Source: Scytonema hofmannii PCC 7110
GTDB taxonomy: Bacteria; Cyanobacteriota; Cyanobacteriia; Cyanobacteriales; Nostocaceae
Direction of reading: 5' to 3'
DNA: 64,000 bases
Assembly: GCF_000346485.2 (NCBI RefSeq)
Contig: NZ_KQ976354.1
Coordinates: 8,691,307 to 8,755,306 of the forward strand
This document shows positions 1 through 8,479 of this stretch, piece after piece. The position numbers were made by a program, and so were the translations under genes. The notes beneath the pieces are model-generated. The model saw nothing but the letters and a program-made list of their open reading frames with translations. It had not been told where the DNA came from and did no database searches. Each line of letters opens with the position of its first letter. The first letter of the stretch is position 1.

Positions 1-102
1 CCCGCCATTAATACAGGACGGGCGGGGACGCCCGTCCCACAATATGGGATGGGACGCCCGTCCCACAATATGGGATAATCTATTTTCTAGAAATCCCTAA
101 AT
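1..102 (-). repeat. MITE-like element, family A, cut by window edge
   Basis: Read on the minus strand this begins with AGGGATTTCTAGAAAAT, then a TATCC block and two tandem units TGTGGGACGGGCGTCC. The same order of blocks is found at 15163-15312. It is a partial copy because the window starts inside it. The terminal TTTAGGGA provides the TAG stop of the adjoining MFS gene, so the element abuts or slightly overlaps the coding end. Confidence 0.6.
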
Positions 103-1527
103 TTCGACTTCTGAAACTAATGTAGGCTGAGATTTAGCAGGTAAAATATTTCGTACAATGTCAACAAGTGACTGGCTGCGTGGTTCTTGAACAAAGAGCA
201 AAGGTAGCAGAGCAATTAATCGCAAAACAGCTGAAAGAGCAAACAGTCCAGGTAAACCTCCAATCATATTTAGCCCAGCTATAAAGCCACCAACAGTTGA
301 CCCTAGACCTCCACAGACTCCAGCAACAGCTGCGGCAATAGCAAAATACTGTGAAGGACGATCTAGTGGTGCTACTGACATTTGAATGTTGCTGCTGCAC
401 AACTCAATTGCTGCCATAGAACCACCAGTCACTATATGGATTGTTGGTAACAATATCCATAGAGAAACTGAATCAGCACCAGCAAACAGCCAAAATATTG
501 GTGTAACTGCTATCAAAATACCAACTAACAATAGAAGTGGACGATTTCCCATCCTGTCAGCCAACTTACCCCACAGCACTAGCAGGACTAAGTTTGCTCC
601 AGCCGCTAAGCTGGTGTAAAGCGTGACTGTACTTAGATCCAAAGCTAAATCTCTCATCATATAAAGATTAAAGAACGGAGCGCTAAGGTTAACGGCAAAC
701 GTCCAGAGTCCTAAATACAGTAGTAATTTGAGATAGTTGATGTCTTTAAAGATACTAGTCTTTTGAGGCTGACTGTATTTGTTTTCCTGTTGATTGGGTG
801 AAGTGTCAACATGAGTCACTTGCGGATTGATATCTTGCATCCAAAACTGACATATCAAACTTGCGATCCCAACCACAACTCCACCCAGCAACATCACACC
901 AAAACCTTGAATTGTGCCACCTGGCCAAACGGATATGCCAAAGCCAAGCAGTGGTACACACAAGAGGTTTGTTAGGCTTGCAGTACTATTGCGAAAACCA
1001 AAATATCTGCCCCGTAACTGTTTGGGAACTAAAGCAGCCATCCAGCTAAACCAGGCTGACGAACCTAAAGCTCCTAACACGTTAGCGATAAAAATGATAC
1101 TTAATGTCCAAGTAACTAGTTGATGGTGATGGTGATTGGACGAACCCATCCACGCAATACCTAACAATAAAGTCAGCCATAACAGCCTGGATGGACCATA
1201 AATGCTTAACACATACCAATGACGGCTGTTAGTACGATCTGCAATCAATGCTCCTAGTGGTTGTAAAAAGTTGACTAGCATGGGAATTGATGACAGCAAA
1301 CCAATTTCTACCGGTGTTGCACCTAGTTCGAGTAGAAAGTTCACCAGCAAGACGCCACTAGTAATGTTGGAAAAGATAGTGGCTAAGATACCATCCATCG
1401 TGGATGCCTTCAGGCTAGTCCTTATGGTTTGTTTAGGAATTTTTGCGATCGCATCGGTTTTTTGTGTAAATGCCGATCTAGGAAGAGGTTCCAGTGCTTC
1501 TAAAGTAGGAGAAGATAAATTGTTCAC
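97..1527 (-). CDS. MFS transporter
   Basis: A 476-residue integral membrane permease of the major facilitator superfamily. About twelve hydrophobic segments are visible, beginning near residue 46 and divided by a polar central loop around residues 235-265. The loop after TM2 reads PLGALIADRTNSRHW, and after TM8 GKLADRMGNRPLL; both are the typical MFS inter-helix A motif. The start is GTG. The substrate cannot be told from sequence; similar cyanobacterial permeases are simply annotated as MFS. No gene precedes it within about 800 bp on its strand, so it is probably monocistronic. Its stop codon lies in the end of a dispersed repeat. Confidence 0.85.
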   Translation of the reverse strand: MNNLSSPTLEALEPLPRSAFTQKTDAIAKIPKQTIRTSLKASTMDGILATIFSNITSGVLLVNFLLELGATPVEIGLLSSIPMLVNFLQPLGALIADRTNSRHWYVLSIYGPSRLLWLTLLLGIAWMGSSNHHHHQLVTWTLSIIFIANVLGALGSSAWFSWMAALVPKQLRGRYFGFRNSTASLTNLLCVPLLGFGISVWPGGTIQGFGVMLLGGVVVGIASLICQFWMQDINPQVTHVDTSPNQQENKYSQPQKTSIFKDINYLKLLLYLGLWTFAVNLSAPFFNLYMMRDLALDLSTVTLYTSLAAGANLVLLVLWGKLADRMGNRPLLLLVGILIAVTPIFWLFAGADSVSLWILLPTIHIVTGGSMAAIELCSSNIQMSVAPLDRPSQYFAIAAAVAGVCGGLGSTVGGFIAGLNMIGGLPGLFALSAVLRLIALLPLLFVQEPRSQSLVDIVRNILPAKSQPTLVSEVEI

Positions 1528-1783
1528 TATAATTGGTTATTAGCTACAAAATTAGACGAGCAAAGACTGACCATACCAGTGCTAGAATTTCTAAATTGAA
1601 CGCTAGCGCGACCATTACGAACTGAGTAACACTCAGCAGTATGATACATTTCTCAATCTACCGAAACATAAATAAAAAGTAAAATGCTACTTAAGTATGA
1701 AATGCAGTTTCTAATTGTTTATTTTTATTAAGCTTTTTGAAGAATGCAGATGGGATGGTTTGGTTAACAATATTTGAGGTATC

Positions 1784-1816
1784 AGAACCCCGGTTTCTTA
1801 AAGAAACCGGGGTTCT
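1784..1816. repeat. 33-bp palindrome with AAACCGGGG arms
   Basis: Arms of 16 bp around a single central base, based on AACCCCGGTTTCTT and its complement. The AAACCGGG/CCCGGTTT core also forms the ends of the hairpin elements at 49560-49703 and 60953-61080, so this is probably a minimal member of that dispersed family. It could act as a bidirectional terminator. Confidence 0.5.
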
Positions 1817-1900
1817 AATTTCCTTCATCAAATTTCTTACCCTTGCTCCCTATTTTGGTCATCTATAATATAAGAACCCAACGCTAGCGAGACAACGGTT

Positions 1901-1990
1901 ATGCTCTCACCCAATCTCAAAACTGCGTTACCAACAACAGATGAACTAGCCAGTTCAGACGATTCACCTGTGGATAATGAAGACCTTTAG
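1901..1990 (+). pseudogene. Possible 5' remnant of a Uma2-family gene
   Basis: A 29-codon frame contains TDELASSDDSPVDNEDL and then a stop. Cyanobacterial Uma2 (DUF820, restriction-endonuclease fold) proteins commonly begin with a TTDELPxSDxxPVDNE-like stretch. About 35 bases further on, another frame reads IWVDRD, resembling the next conserved block of the same family. I infer a decayed gene start; recognition is from memory of the family and the match is short. Confidence 0.35.
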
Positions 1991-2375
1991 TCAAGCTTTG
2001 AACACGATTGCACGATCCAAATGAGGGCAATATTTGGGTGGATAGGGATATAATGCTGTGAAACGCTTTTTTGCGCGTGGTTTCAACCTGACTTTTCACG
2101 GGAAGTTATCAAACCACGAAACAGCGGTTGCTTGGGAGCATCCAAATGCCGCGAACAGTCAGGTTTTCAATAGGTTTTACAACGTACACGAGTTACAAAA
2201 TGAGAGGGGTAGAGCCACATTTCCTGGTTGCACTACTAAAAATCTTATGGATTTCTAGAAAACTTCTTGTAGACTAGGTAAAGCCAGTAATTTCTCTTAT
2301 TTCAACCTTTTAAAGGAATGAATAACTATCAGCCTGTACTATGCTCTTTAGGGTCAGCCAAAAATCATAACGAAT

Positions 2376-4853
2376 ATGCAGCTAGTCATCTTTAATCGGT
2401 TGACCATCAAATCTAAACTTATTATCGTAGTCTTGTTTGCCAGTATTAGCTCGATTTTGATAATTGCCTATCTAGGGTGGCAGATGGGTAAACGATCGCT
2501 AACTGAGTCTGTTTCTAACCAACTTATCACTGTTCGCGCTGCTAAATCCGCCGAAATCAAAACTTACTTTCAAACTCTACGAAACCATATTAAAACCTTG
2601 TGTGAAGACCGGACGATTGTTGCGGCTATGGTGGATTTTCATCAAGGATTTCGGGAACTGAATGAGAAATCAATTCCGCCAGAGTGGGAGCGGTCTTTGC
2701 AAAATTATTATGAAAATAAATTTTTTCCTAATATTTCTGACAAAGTTTCTGGAGAACTCCGTTTTAACAGTTATCGTCCTGTAAGCCAAGCTGCTAAATA
2801 TCTCCAGCATTACTACATTGATGCTAATTCCTATGCTTCGGAACAAAAAGCTCAACTTTTAGATGCTCGTGATGGGAGTGTATACAGCCGCTTTCATGCT
2901 CAATATCAACCGTTATTTCAAAATCTAGTTCAGAGTATGGGCTATGGCAATTTATTACTAATCGACCATAATACAGGAGATATCATTTACTCAGTCCGCA
3001 AAGAACTAGACTACGGCACTAATCTCAACACTGGTCCCTACCGCACCAGTCACCTAGCTAAGTTGGTAGCAACTGTGCGTCAAACCTTCGATCCTGGGAC
3101 AATTCAAATCACTGATTTTGAGCCTTATCGACCAGTCTATGATTCCCAAACGGCGTTTATCGCTGGTCCCATTTATGACGGTTCCAAGATGGTGGGAATT
3201 TTAGTAGTGCAATTATCCGTTGCTGAAATTAACCGCATCATGACCAGTAACCAAAACTGGATGAGTGAGGGTTTGGGAAAGTCAGGGGAAGCTTATTTGA
3301 TCGGCTCAGATTATCGGATGCGATCGCCCTCGCGATTTGCACTCCAAGATCAACTAAACAACATCCAAACTCTAGAAACAGAAGCCGTGCGAAAAGCCCT
3401 GGCAGGTGAAACTGGTACAGGCAACCTCAAAGATTATCGTGGGATCTCGGTACTCACTGCCTATGCTCCTTTAAAGATTGGCAATCTGAAGTGGGCAATC
3501 TTGGCACAGATGGACATGGCTGAGGTCTTAGCCCCCGTGAACAATCTACAGTTGTGGCTGTTGAGCGCCAGCACAATTTTAATTGTTCTGTTTACATTTT
3601 TGAGCATCATTGTTTCTTATTTTGTGAATCGCCCCATCGCCGCCATTAAAGAGGGAATTCAACAACTGCAAGCTGGAAACTATAACACCACAGTTAATAT
3701 TAATGCTGACGATGAATTTGGAGAATTAGGGCGGGCATTTAATGCAATGGTCATTAGTTTAGGTAAAAAACTAGCAGAAATCGACCAAAAAAATCAGGAA
3801 AACGAAGCTTTGCTGTTGAATATTGTGCCGTTGACCATTGCCCGACGCCTCAAACAGGGTGAGTTGCTAATTGCTGACCATGTGAAACACGTCACTATTT
3901 TGTATGCACGTGTGGTTGGTATTGCCGAACTTAGTCAACGACTCCCACCAGCAGAAGTAGCCCAACTGCTGACTCGCTTATTCCATGAATTTAATGAGGC
4001 GGCGGAACGCTTTGGGCTGGAGCGTAAAAGTACAATTGATACGGACTACATGGCCGTCTGCGGACTGACAATTCCCCGACTGGATCACGTCAAACGCACC
4101 GTTGATTTTGGAGTAGAAATGTTGAATATTCTGCATCAGATGGAGTTGGGACAAGATTTAGCTTTGGGGTTGAGAATTGGTATTCATACTGGTTCGGTAA
4201 CGGCTGGAGTAATAGGTACTAAGAAATTTGGTTACAACGTTTGGGGCGAATCGGTTTATTTAGTCATGCGCTTGTATACTCAAGCAGAACTCAATAGCAT
4301 TGTGATGACTCGTGCTGCCTATGAGTGGGTGGCAGACTCTTACACTTTGATACAATACCGCTCGATGCACATTGATAACATTGGCGAGGTAGACACATGG
4401 ATTTTGGTGACTGCTGCTAAGATGTCAATGAGCAAAGTTGACTTGGTGCAATCAACCTTTGCAAAAGTTCAGCCGATCGCTGATACCGTCGCCGAACTAT
4501 TTTATCAACGACTATTTGAATTAAGCCCCTCTTTGCGACCTCTGTTCAAAGGGAGCATGGAAGATCAACAACGCAAGCTGATGAGTACACTAGCGATCGC
4601 AGTTGAAGGATTACGCCAACCGCAAGCAATTATCAAGGCTGTGCAACAACTGGGTAAGCGACACGCCGATTACGGAGTGATGGCACAGTATTACGACGTG
4701 GTGGGGGAGGCTTTACTCTGGACACTAGAGCAAGGGTTAGGGGAAGCATTTACCCCCCAAGTTAGGCGAGCTTGGGAAGAAGCCTATAAATTTTTGAGTG
4801 AAATTATGAAAGATGCTGCCGCTCAAGTAGAGCATCAAAATATTGGGGTTTAA
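2376..4853 (+). CDS. Receptor-type adenylate cyclase homologue with C-terminal globin, cyclase probably inactive
   Basis: An 825-residue inner-membrane protein. Order: TM1 about residues 12-34, extracytoplasmic Cache-like sensor to about 390, TM2 391-414, HAMP to about 468, class III nucleotide cyclase domain about 482-675, and a globin domain about 690-817. The globin is seen in LGKRHADYGV (proximal His763) and VVGEALLWTLEQGLG, as in single-domain and flavohaemoglobin-type globins. The cyclase fold is clear (GLRIGIHTGSVTAGVIG), but key positions are changed: first metal Asp is Arg512 (LYARVVGI), GD of the second metal site is D555-T556, the YDVWG Asp is Asn621, and the transition-state Asn is Tyr628; Arg632 is kept. 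I infer a signalling scaffold or a very weak enzyme, regulated by haem ligand and periplasmic ligand. The MscS gene follows after 7 bp, so the two are probably co-transcribed. Confidence 0.85.
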   Translation: MQLVIFNRLTIKSKLIIVVLFASISSILIIAYLGWQMGKRSLTESVSNQLITVRAAKSAEIKTYFQTLRNHIKTLCEDRTIVAAMVDFHQGFRELNEKSIPPEWERSLQNYYENKFFPNISDKVSGELRFNSYRPVSQAAKYLQHYYIDANSYASEQKAQLLDARDGSVYSRFHAQYQPLFQNLVQSMGYGNLLLIDHNTGDIIYSVRKELDYGTNLNTGPYRTSHLAKLVATVRQTFDPGTIQITDFEPYRPVYDSQTAFIAGPIYDGSKMVGILVVQLSVAEINRIMTSNQNWMSEGLGKSGEAYLIGSDYRMRSPSRFALQDQLNNIQTLETEAVRKALAGETGTGNLKDYRGISVLTAYAPLKIGNLKWAILAQMDMAEVLAPVNNLQLWLLSASTILIVLFTFLSIIVSYFVNRPIAAIKEGIQQLQAGNYNTTVNINADDEFGELGRAFNAMVISLGKKLAEIDQKNQENEALLLNIVPLTIARRLKQGELLIADHVKHVTILYARVVGIAELSQRLPPAEVAQLLTRLFHEFNEAAERFGLERKSTIDTDYMAVCGLTIPRLDHVKRTVDFGVEMLNILHQMELGQDLALGLRIGIHTGSVTAGVIGTKKFGYNVWGESVYLVMRLYTQAELNSIVMTRAAYEWVADSYTLIQYRSMHIDNIGEVDTWILVTAAKMSMSKVDLVQSTFAKVQPIADTVAELFYQRLFELSPSLRPLFKGSMEDQQRKLMSTLAIAVEGLRQPQAIIKAVQQLGKRHADYGVMAQYYDVVGEALLWTLEQGLGEAFTPQVRRAWEEAYKFLSEIMKDAAAQVEHQNIGV

Positions 4854-4860
4854 AATAATC

Positions 4861-6306
4861 ATGCACCAAGATATTTTAACTTGGGCAATTGCCTTGATGT
4901 TGGGGGTTCCTGCGGTGGCGATCGCTCTCAACGAAGTCATTGAGCGATTACAACGGCAGAATATACTGTTAGTAGAAACACTGCAACATCTGCGGAATCT
5001 AGTGTTGCCCTTTCTGACTGCATGGCTGGTGCTGCGTCAGATTCTCACTCTCGAACCTTCAGGAAACTTGGTACGTGCAAGCGAAACTCTATTTTGGATT
5101 GCAATTATCTACACCGGATTATCTTTTATAAACACAACCCTGACAACCCGCAAAAAACCCAAAGTTTGGCAAATTCGTGTACCAAATCTCTATCTGTTGC
5201 TAGCAAGGGCATCAGTTGTATTGCTCATTGGGGTACATATCCTTTCTAATATCTGGAAAATTAACTTAGCACAAATTACGGCAGCTCTTGGGGTTGGTTC
5301 CCTAGTGGTGGCGTTAGCTCTAAAAGATACCTTAGGTAATCTAGTTTCAGGTTTCCTGCTACTCTTGGAGAGACCTTTTGAAGAAGGAGATTGGATAAAA
5401 TTTTCGCATCGAACAGGCACAAGTTTTGACGGAGAAGTCATTGAGATGAATTGGCGATCTGTTCGCCTGAGAAACCGAAATAGAGACATCATCGTCATCC
5501 CAAATGCAGAACTTGGACAAACAACTTTTGAAAACTATACTTTACTGAATTCCATCCATGCAGAAAGGGTTTTTGTCAAGTTTTCTCATAATGATTTGCC
5601 CAATCAAGTTATCGATATTTTGCAAAAAGCTGCATTAGAAACTCCAGGAATTGTTGCCGATCCAGAACCTAAGATACGTATCAAGGAATATGGGGATTTT
5701 TTCATTAATTATGAGATGAAAGTATACATCAATGATTATCCCAAGAAAGATGATATAAGAGGCGATTTATTAAAACGAATTTACTACGCTATCAAGCGTC
5801 ACAAATTAACAATTCCCTTGCCGACCCAAATGGAATATTCTCTTGATGAAGCTTTGTTAAAAAGCGAAGTTCCACAAGAAAGAGTATTGGAATACTTGGA
5901 AGCGCTGCCTTATCTTGCCTTTCTCGACCCTAGTACTATCAATAAACTTGCTCGTAGCGCCATTGTTGAAGAATACGGCGTAGGTGAATGTATTATCAAA
6001 GCAGGAAATCTCGACAAAGGCTTTTTTATTCTTTGGGACGGATGCGTTTGTCTCTCGATAAAAAACTCTCAAGGTAAAGAGCAAGAAGTATTTCGTTTGG
6101 AAAGTGGGGATTGTTTCGGTGAAATGTCACTCTTAGCAGGACAACCCAGTTTAGTGAGTGTCACAGTGGTTCAAGATTTACAGGCGATCGTGATTTCAAC
6201 AGAGGTAATTATTGACCTGGCAGAACATAGTGCTAAATTTGCCTTAGAAATCAACCGCTTAATTGAGGAGCGAAATAAGGCAATTAAGTTAATTCAAGGT
6301 GGATAA
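4861..6306 (+). CDS. MscS-type mechanosensitive channel with cNMP-binding-like domain
   Basis: 481 residues from ATG 4861; an upstream in-frame TTG at 4843 overlaps the preceding gene and is less likely. The N-terminal third has four hydrophobic segments. The MscS core reads ITAALGVGSLVVALALKDTL (pore helix) and GFLLLLERPFEEGDWI, followed by the beta domain. Residues about 350-470 form a cyclic-nucleotide-binding (CAP_ED) fold with GDCFGEMSLLAGQPSLVSVTV. The phosphate-binding cassette has FGE but lacks the usual Arg of the R-x-A motif, so cAMP binding is doubtful. It lies directly behind the globin-cyclase gene and probably forms one transcription unit with it; the pairing suggests a sensor controlling turgor-related ion flux. 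MscS-cNMP fusions are known in cyanobacteria. Confidence 0.88.
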   Translation: MHQDILTWAIALMLGVPAVAIALNEVIERLQRQNILLVETLQHLRNLVLPFLTAWLVLRQILTLEPSGNLVRASETLFWIAIIYTGLSFINTTLTTRKKPKVWQIRVPNLYLLLARASVVLLIGVHILSNIWKINLAQITAALGVGSLVVALALKDTLGNLVSGFLLLLERPFEEGDWIKFSHRTGTSFDGEVIEMNWRSVRLRNRNRDIIVIPNAELGQTTFENYTLLNSIHAERVFVKFSHNDLPNQVIDILQKAALETPGIVADPEPKIRIKEYGDFFINYEMKVYINDYPKKDDIRGDLLKRIYYAIKRHKLTIPLPTQMEYSLDEALLKSEVPQERVLEYLEALPYLAFLDPSTINKLARSAIVEEYGVGECIIKAGNLDKGFFILWDGCVCLSIKNSQGKEQEVFRLESGDCFGEMSLLAGQPSLVSVTVVQDLQAIVISTEVIIDLAEHSAKFALEINRLIEERNKAIKLIQGG

Positions 6307-6396
6307 TATCAATTACTCATGATTTAAACCTGACGGGGCGACAAAGTAGCTTGAAAAGCTTATGAGGTAAAGTGTGTAGCAATTCGTGGTAAAAAA

Positions 6397-6429
6397 AGAT
6401 AGGTCTACTTTTGTCAACAAGACCTATCT
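6397..6429. repeat. Inverted repeat at the IS4-type remnant's left end
   Basis: AGATAGGTCT and AGACCTATCT form 10-bp perfect arms with a 13-nt loop, immediately before the transposase start at 6437. It is probably a subterminal structure of the insertion sequence; the true outer end and target duplication could not be defined. Confidence 0.45.
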
Positions 6430-6436
6430 AATGACA

Positions 6437-7107
6437 ATGTTACCTCCATTCTATCAAACACATTTAAAAAGTCAATTTAGCCCAACGGAATACTTGTTGT
6501 TCACTATTTTAATTAATGTTTTACAGTCAATTAAAAAAGTGAGTTTAGAAGCTATAGCAACGGCTCTACCAATTCCCATTCTATTTGAAAGCAGAAGAAA
6601 GAAATTACAAAGATTTTTGTCATTACCCAACAAACGATTGAAAAGATTTGGTTTCCAATTGTGACTACATGGTTGTCAACATATTTTCAACCGGACGAAA
6701 TAATTTATGTAGTCATCGATCGCACTGCATGGGGTCGCATTAATTTATTTGTAATTAGCATCGTTTGGGATAAAAGAGCCTTTCCTATATACTTTGAGAT
6801 CTTATCCAAGTTAGGAAGTAGCAACATTGATGAACAAAAAACGTTGATATCTCAAGTCTTACCCTTGTTTAAAGGTTATAAAATTTGCGTATTAGGAGAC
6901 CGAGAATTTTGTTCAATCAAACTAGCAACTTGGCTCAGAGAGCAAGGTCTATCTTTTTGTCTTCGTTTGCAAAAGAATGAATTTATTGAAGTTCAACATA
7001 ATATTTGGAAAGAATTAAATGATTTAGGCTTATGTCCAGGAATTTCTTTGTTTTTACAAGGAGTTAGGGTGACTAAACAAAAAGGATTTAGCCATTTCAA
7101 TATTTTT
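6437..7107 (+). pseudogene. IS4-type transposase, frameshifted and 3'-truncated
   Basis: The first segment (MLPPFYQTHLKSQF...SRRKKLQRFLSLPN) and a second segment from about 6637 (TIEKIWFPIVTTWL...GDREFCSIKLATWLREQG) are successive parts of the DDE transposase common in cyanobacteria. They lie in different frames. Reading ACG ATT GAA AAG at 6637 restores the family sequence, so one base has been lost just before it and the frame runs into TGA at 6662. The DDE regions VVIDRTAWG and VLGDREF remain, but the protein stops resembling the transposase after QKGFSHFNI, with the last third (including the Glu region) missing. The element is dead and is joined to unrelated desaturase sequence. Confidence 0.8.
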
Positions 7108-7524
7108 ATACCAGTTGCTGAGAGAGCCGAAGTCATTAGCTCCACCCGTTGGCAATTAGCTGTTTATGTAGTAGCGATCGCTCTGTCAATTGCATTCAAG
7201 CAGCCTTGGTTTGTGCTTTATTGGCTACTGCCGCTAATTGTCGGTCAACCTATTCTGCGTTTTATTTTACTGGGGGAACATACAGGTTGCTCTCTAGACG
7301 CTAATCCCCTGACAAATACGCGGGTAACACTGACCCTATGGCCTGTGCGATTTTTGATGCGGAATATGCCATTTCACGCAGAGCACCATTTGTATCCATC
7401 AATTCCTTTCCACGCACTGCCTAAAGCCCATCAGCAGTTGAATTCATACTTTACCCACGTCGATCAAGGTTACATCAAAGTCAACCAAGATATTATAGCT
7501 AAATTGGGACAGTTAGAGGCATGA
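7108..7524 (+). pseudogene. 3' fragment of a membrane fatty-acid desaturase gene
   Basis: From the IS junction onward the same reading frame encodes two hydrophobic segments, then LLGEHTGC and MPFHAEHHLYPSIPFHALPK. The HAEHH box is the last histidine cluster of the membrane-bound desaturase/hydroxylase superfamily, where it binds the di-iron centre. The preceding His boxes and N-terminal half are absent, so the fragment cannot be an active desaturase. By chance the transposase frame runs into it and creates a 287-residue chimeric ORF (6661-7524). Whether the intact gene exists elsewhere in the genome is not known. Confidence 0.75.
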
Positions 7525-7533
7525 CGAAACCTC

Positions 7534-8037
7534 TTGAGCTTGTTGCATTCTGCCGAGGCGCTGTGTGCTTTTTCAAATCCCACTGTCAATTCCTACAAAC
7601 GAATCAACGCCAAGGTTACTACTTCAGGGGCAACTTGGGCACCCAGTACCATTACCTATAGTGGTAATAACCGCACTCATGCAATCCGCATTCCTGATGT
7701 TGACCGCTTCGAGTTTCGTCTCGCTGATGGTGCGGCTAATCCCTATCTACTAAGTGCTGCACTCATCGCTGCGGGACTTGATGGAATTGCCAACAAGCGC
7801 GATCCTGGATCGCGTTATGACAACAACAGCTATACAGATCCACAAACAAGCTATCAAGTAAAACAGTTGCCGTCAAACCTATTGGATGCTTTACGCAGCC
7901 TAAAAGCAAACACAGTTCTACCCCAAGCTCTGGGAGAGCGGTTCACGGCAGCTTATTTAAAATTGAAACATCAGGAGTGGAATAACTACAATAGTTGCAT
8001 CACCCCTTGGGAACTGGAAAATACTTTAGATTGCTAA
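7534..8037 (+). pseudogene. 3' fragment of a glutamine synthetase gene (GlnT-like)
   Basis: The 167-residue frame has NPTVNSYKRINA, the R-containing stretch SGNNRTHAIRIPD and RFEFRLADGAANPYL, all from the C-terminal catalytic half of type I/III-related glutamine synthetases. The N-terminal beta-grasp domain and the first metal ligands (MDPF...E-x-E) are missing; the family is normally about 440-470 residues. The apparent start is TTG in the middle of the family sequence. It begins 9 bp after the desaturase fragment's stop; both genes have lost their 5' parts, so one deletion or IS-linked rearrangement may have removed them together. Confidence 0.75.
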
Positions 8038-8479
8038 GCTAAAACACATTTAACTTGCATATTTTGAAGGTTTGATAAAAAGCACCAAACTCTTCTCTCT
8101 CTTACTCTGCGCCCTCTGCGCCTCTGCGGTTTAATATGCAAATTAGATATGGAACAGCTTAGCAACTAACGGGTAAACTAAATCTCTGCAAATCTATACA
8201 AAGTGCAAGAGAAGTGTCTTTAGAGCAATTTTCGCTCTTATTAGATTACATGGAGTGGGGTGGGCGTCCTCGCCCGCCCTCTATGATGTACGGGCGGGGA
8301 CGCCCGTACCACAAGAGCAAAGTATGGTTCATTTAAATAGGTCATCTTCGGGCGGGAAAGGAGTAATTGCGTAATTTTTATGTTATCTAATGATATTTAT
8401 GCATAAGTTGATTTTGCCTAACACTATTTAAATATACAGGGAAATAAATATATTAAGCAGTTCTTAATAACTTCTAATT
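8038..8479. other. Intergenic region with partial MITE A core
   Basis: Contains a CTCTGCGCCTCTGCGG motif seen in many cyanobacterial spacers (8107-8132) and, at about 8256-8313, the core of family A: GGTGGGCGTCCTCGCCCGCC followed by its inverted form GGCGGGGACGCCCGTACC, but without recognisable family termini. The 3' part is AT-rich and precedes the caspase-like gene, so it should hold that promoter. Confidence 0.5.

Larger units (their letters stand above)
1528..2375. other. Intergenic region with gene remnants
   Basis: About 850 bp between divergently transcribed genes. It holds a near-perfect palindrome (1784-1816), a short remnant resembling the start of a Uma2-type gene (1901-1990), and an open frame at 2058-2258 that I could not relate to any family. 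Promoters for both flanking genes must lie here but no convincing -10/-35 pair was chosen. Confidence 0.5.

Noticed and set aside
2058-2258. 66-codon ORF upstream of the globin-cyclase gene
   Set aside because: No recognisable domain, no ribosome-binding site, and it lies among gene remnants.
6661-7524. A 287-residue transposase-desaturase fusion protein as a new enzyme
   Set aside because: The two halves match the middle of a transposase and the end of a desaturase; essential parts of both are missing, so it is a chance join.
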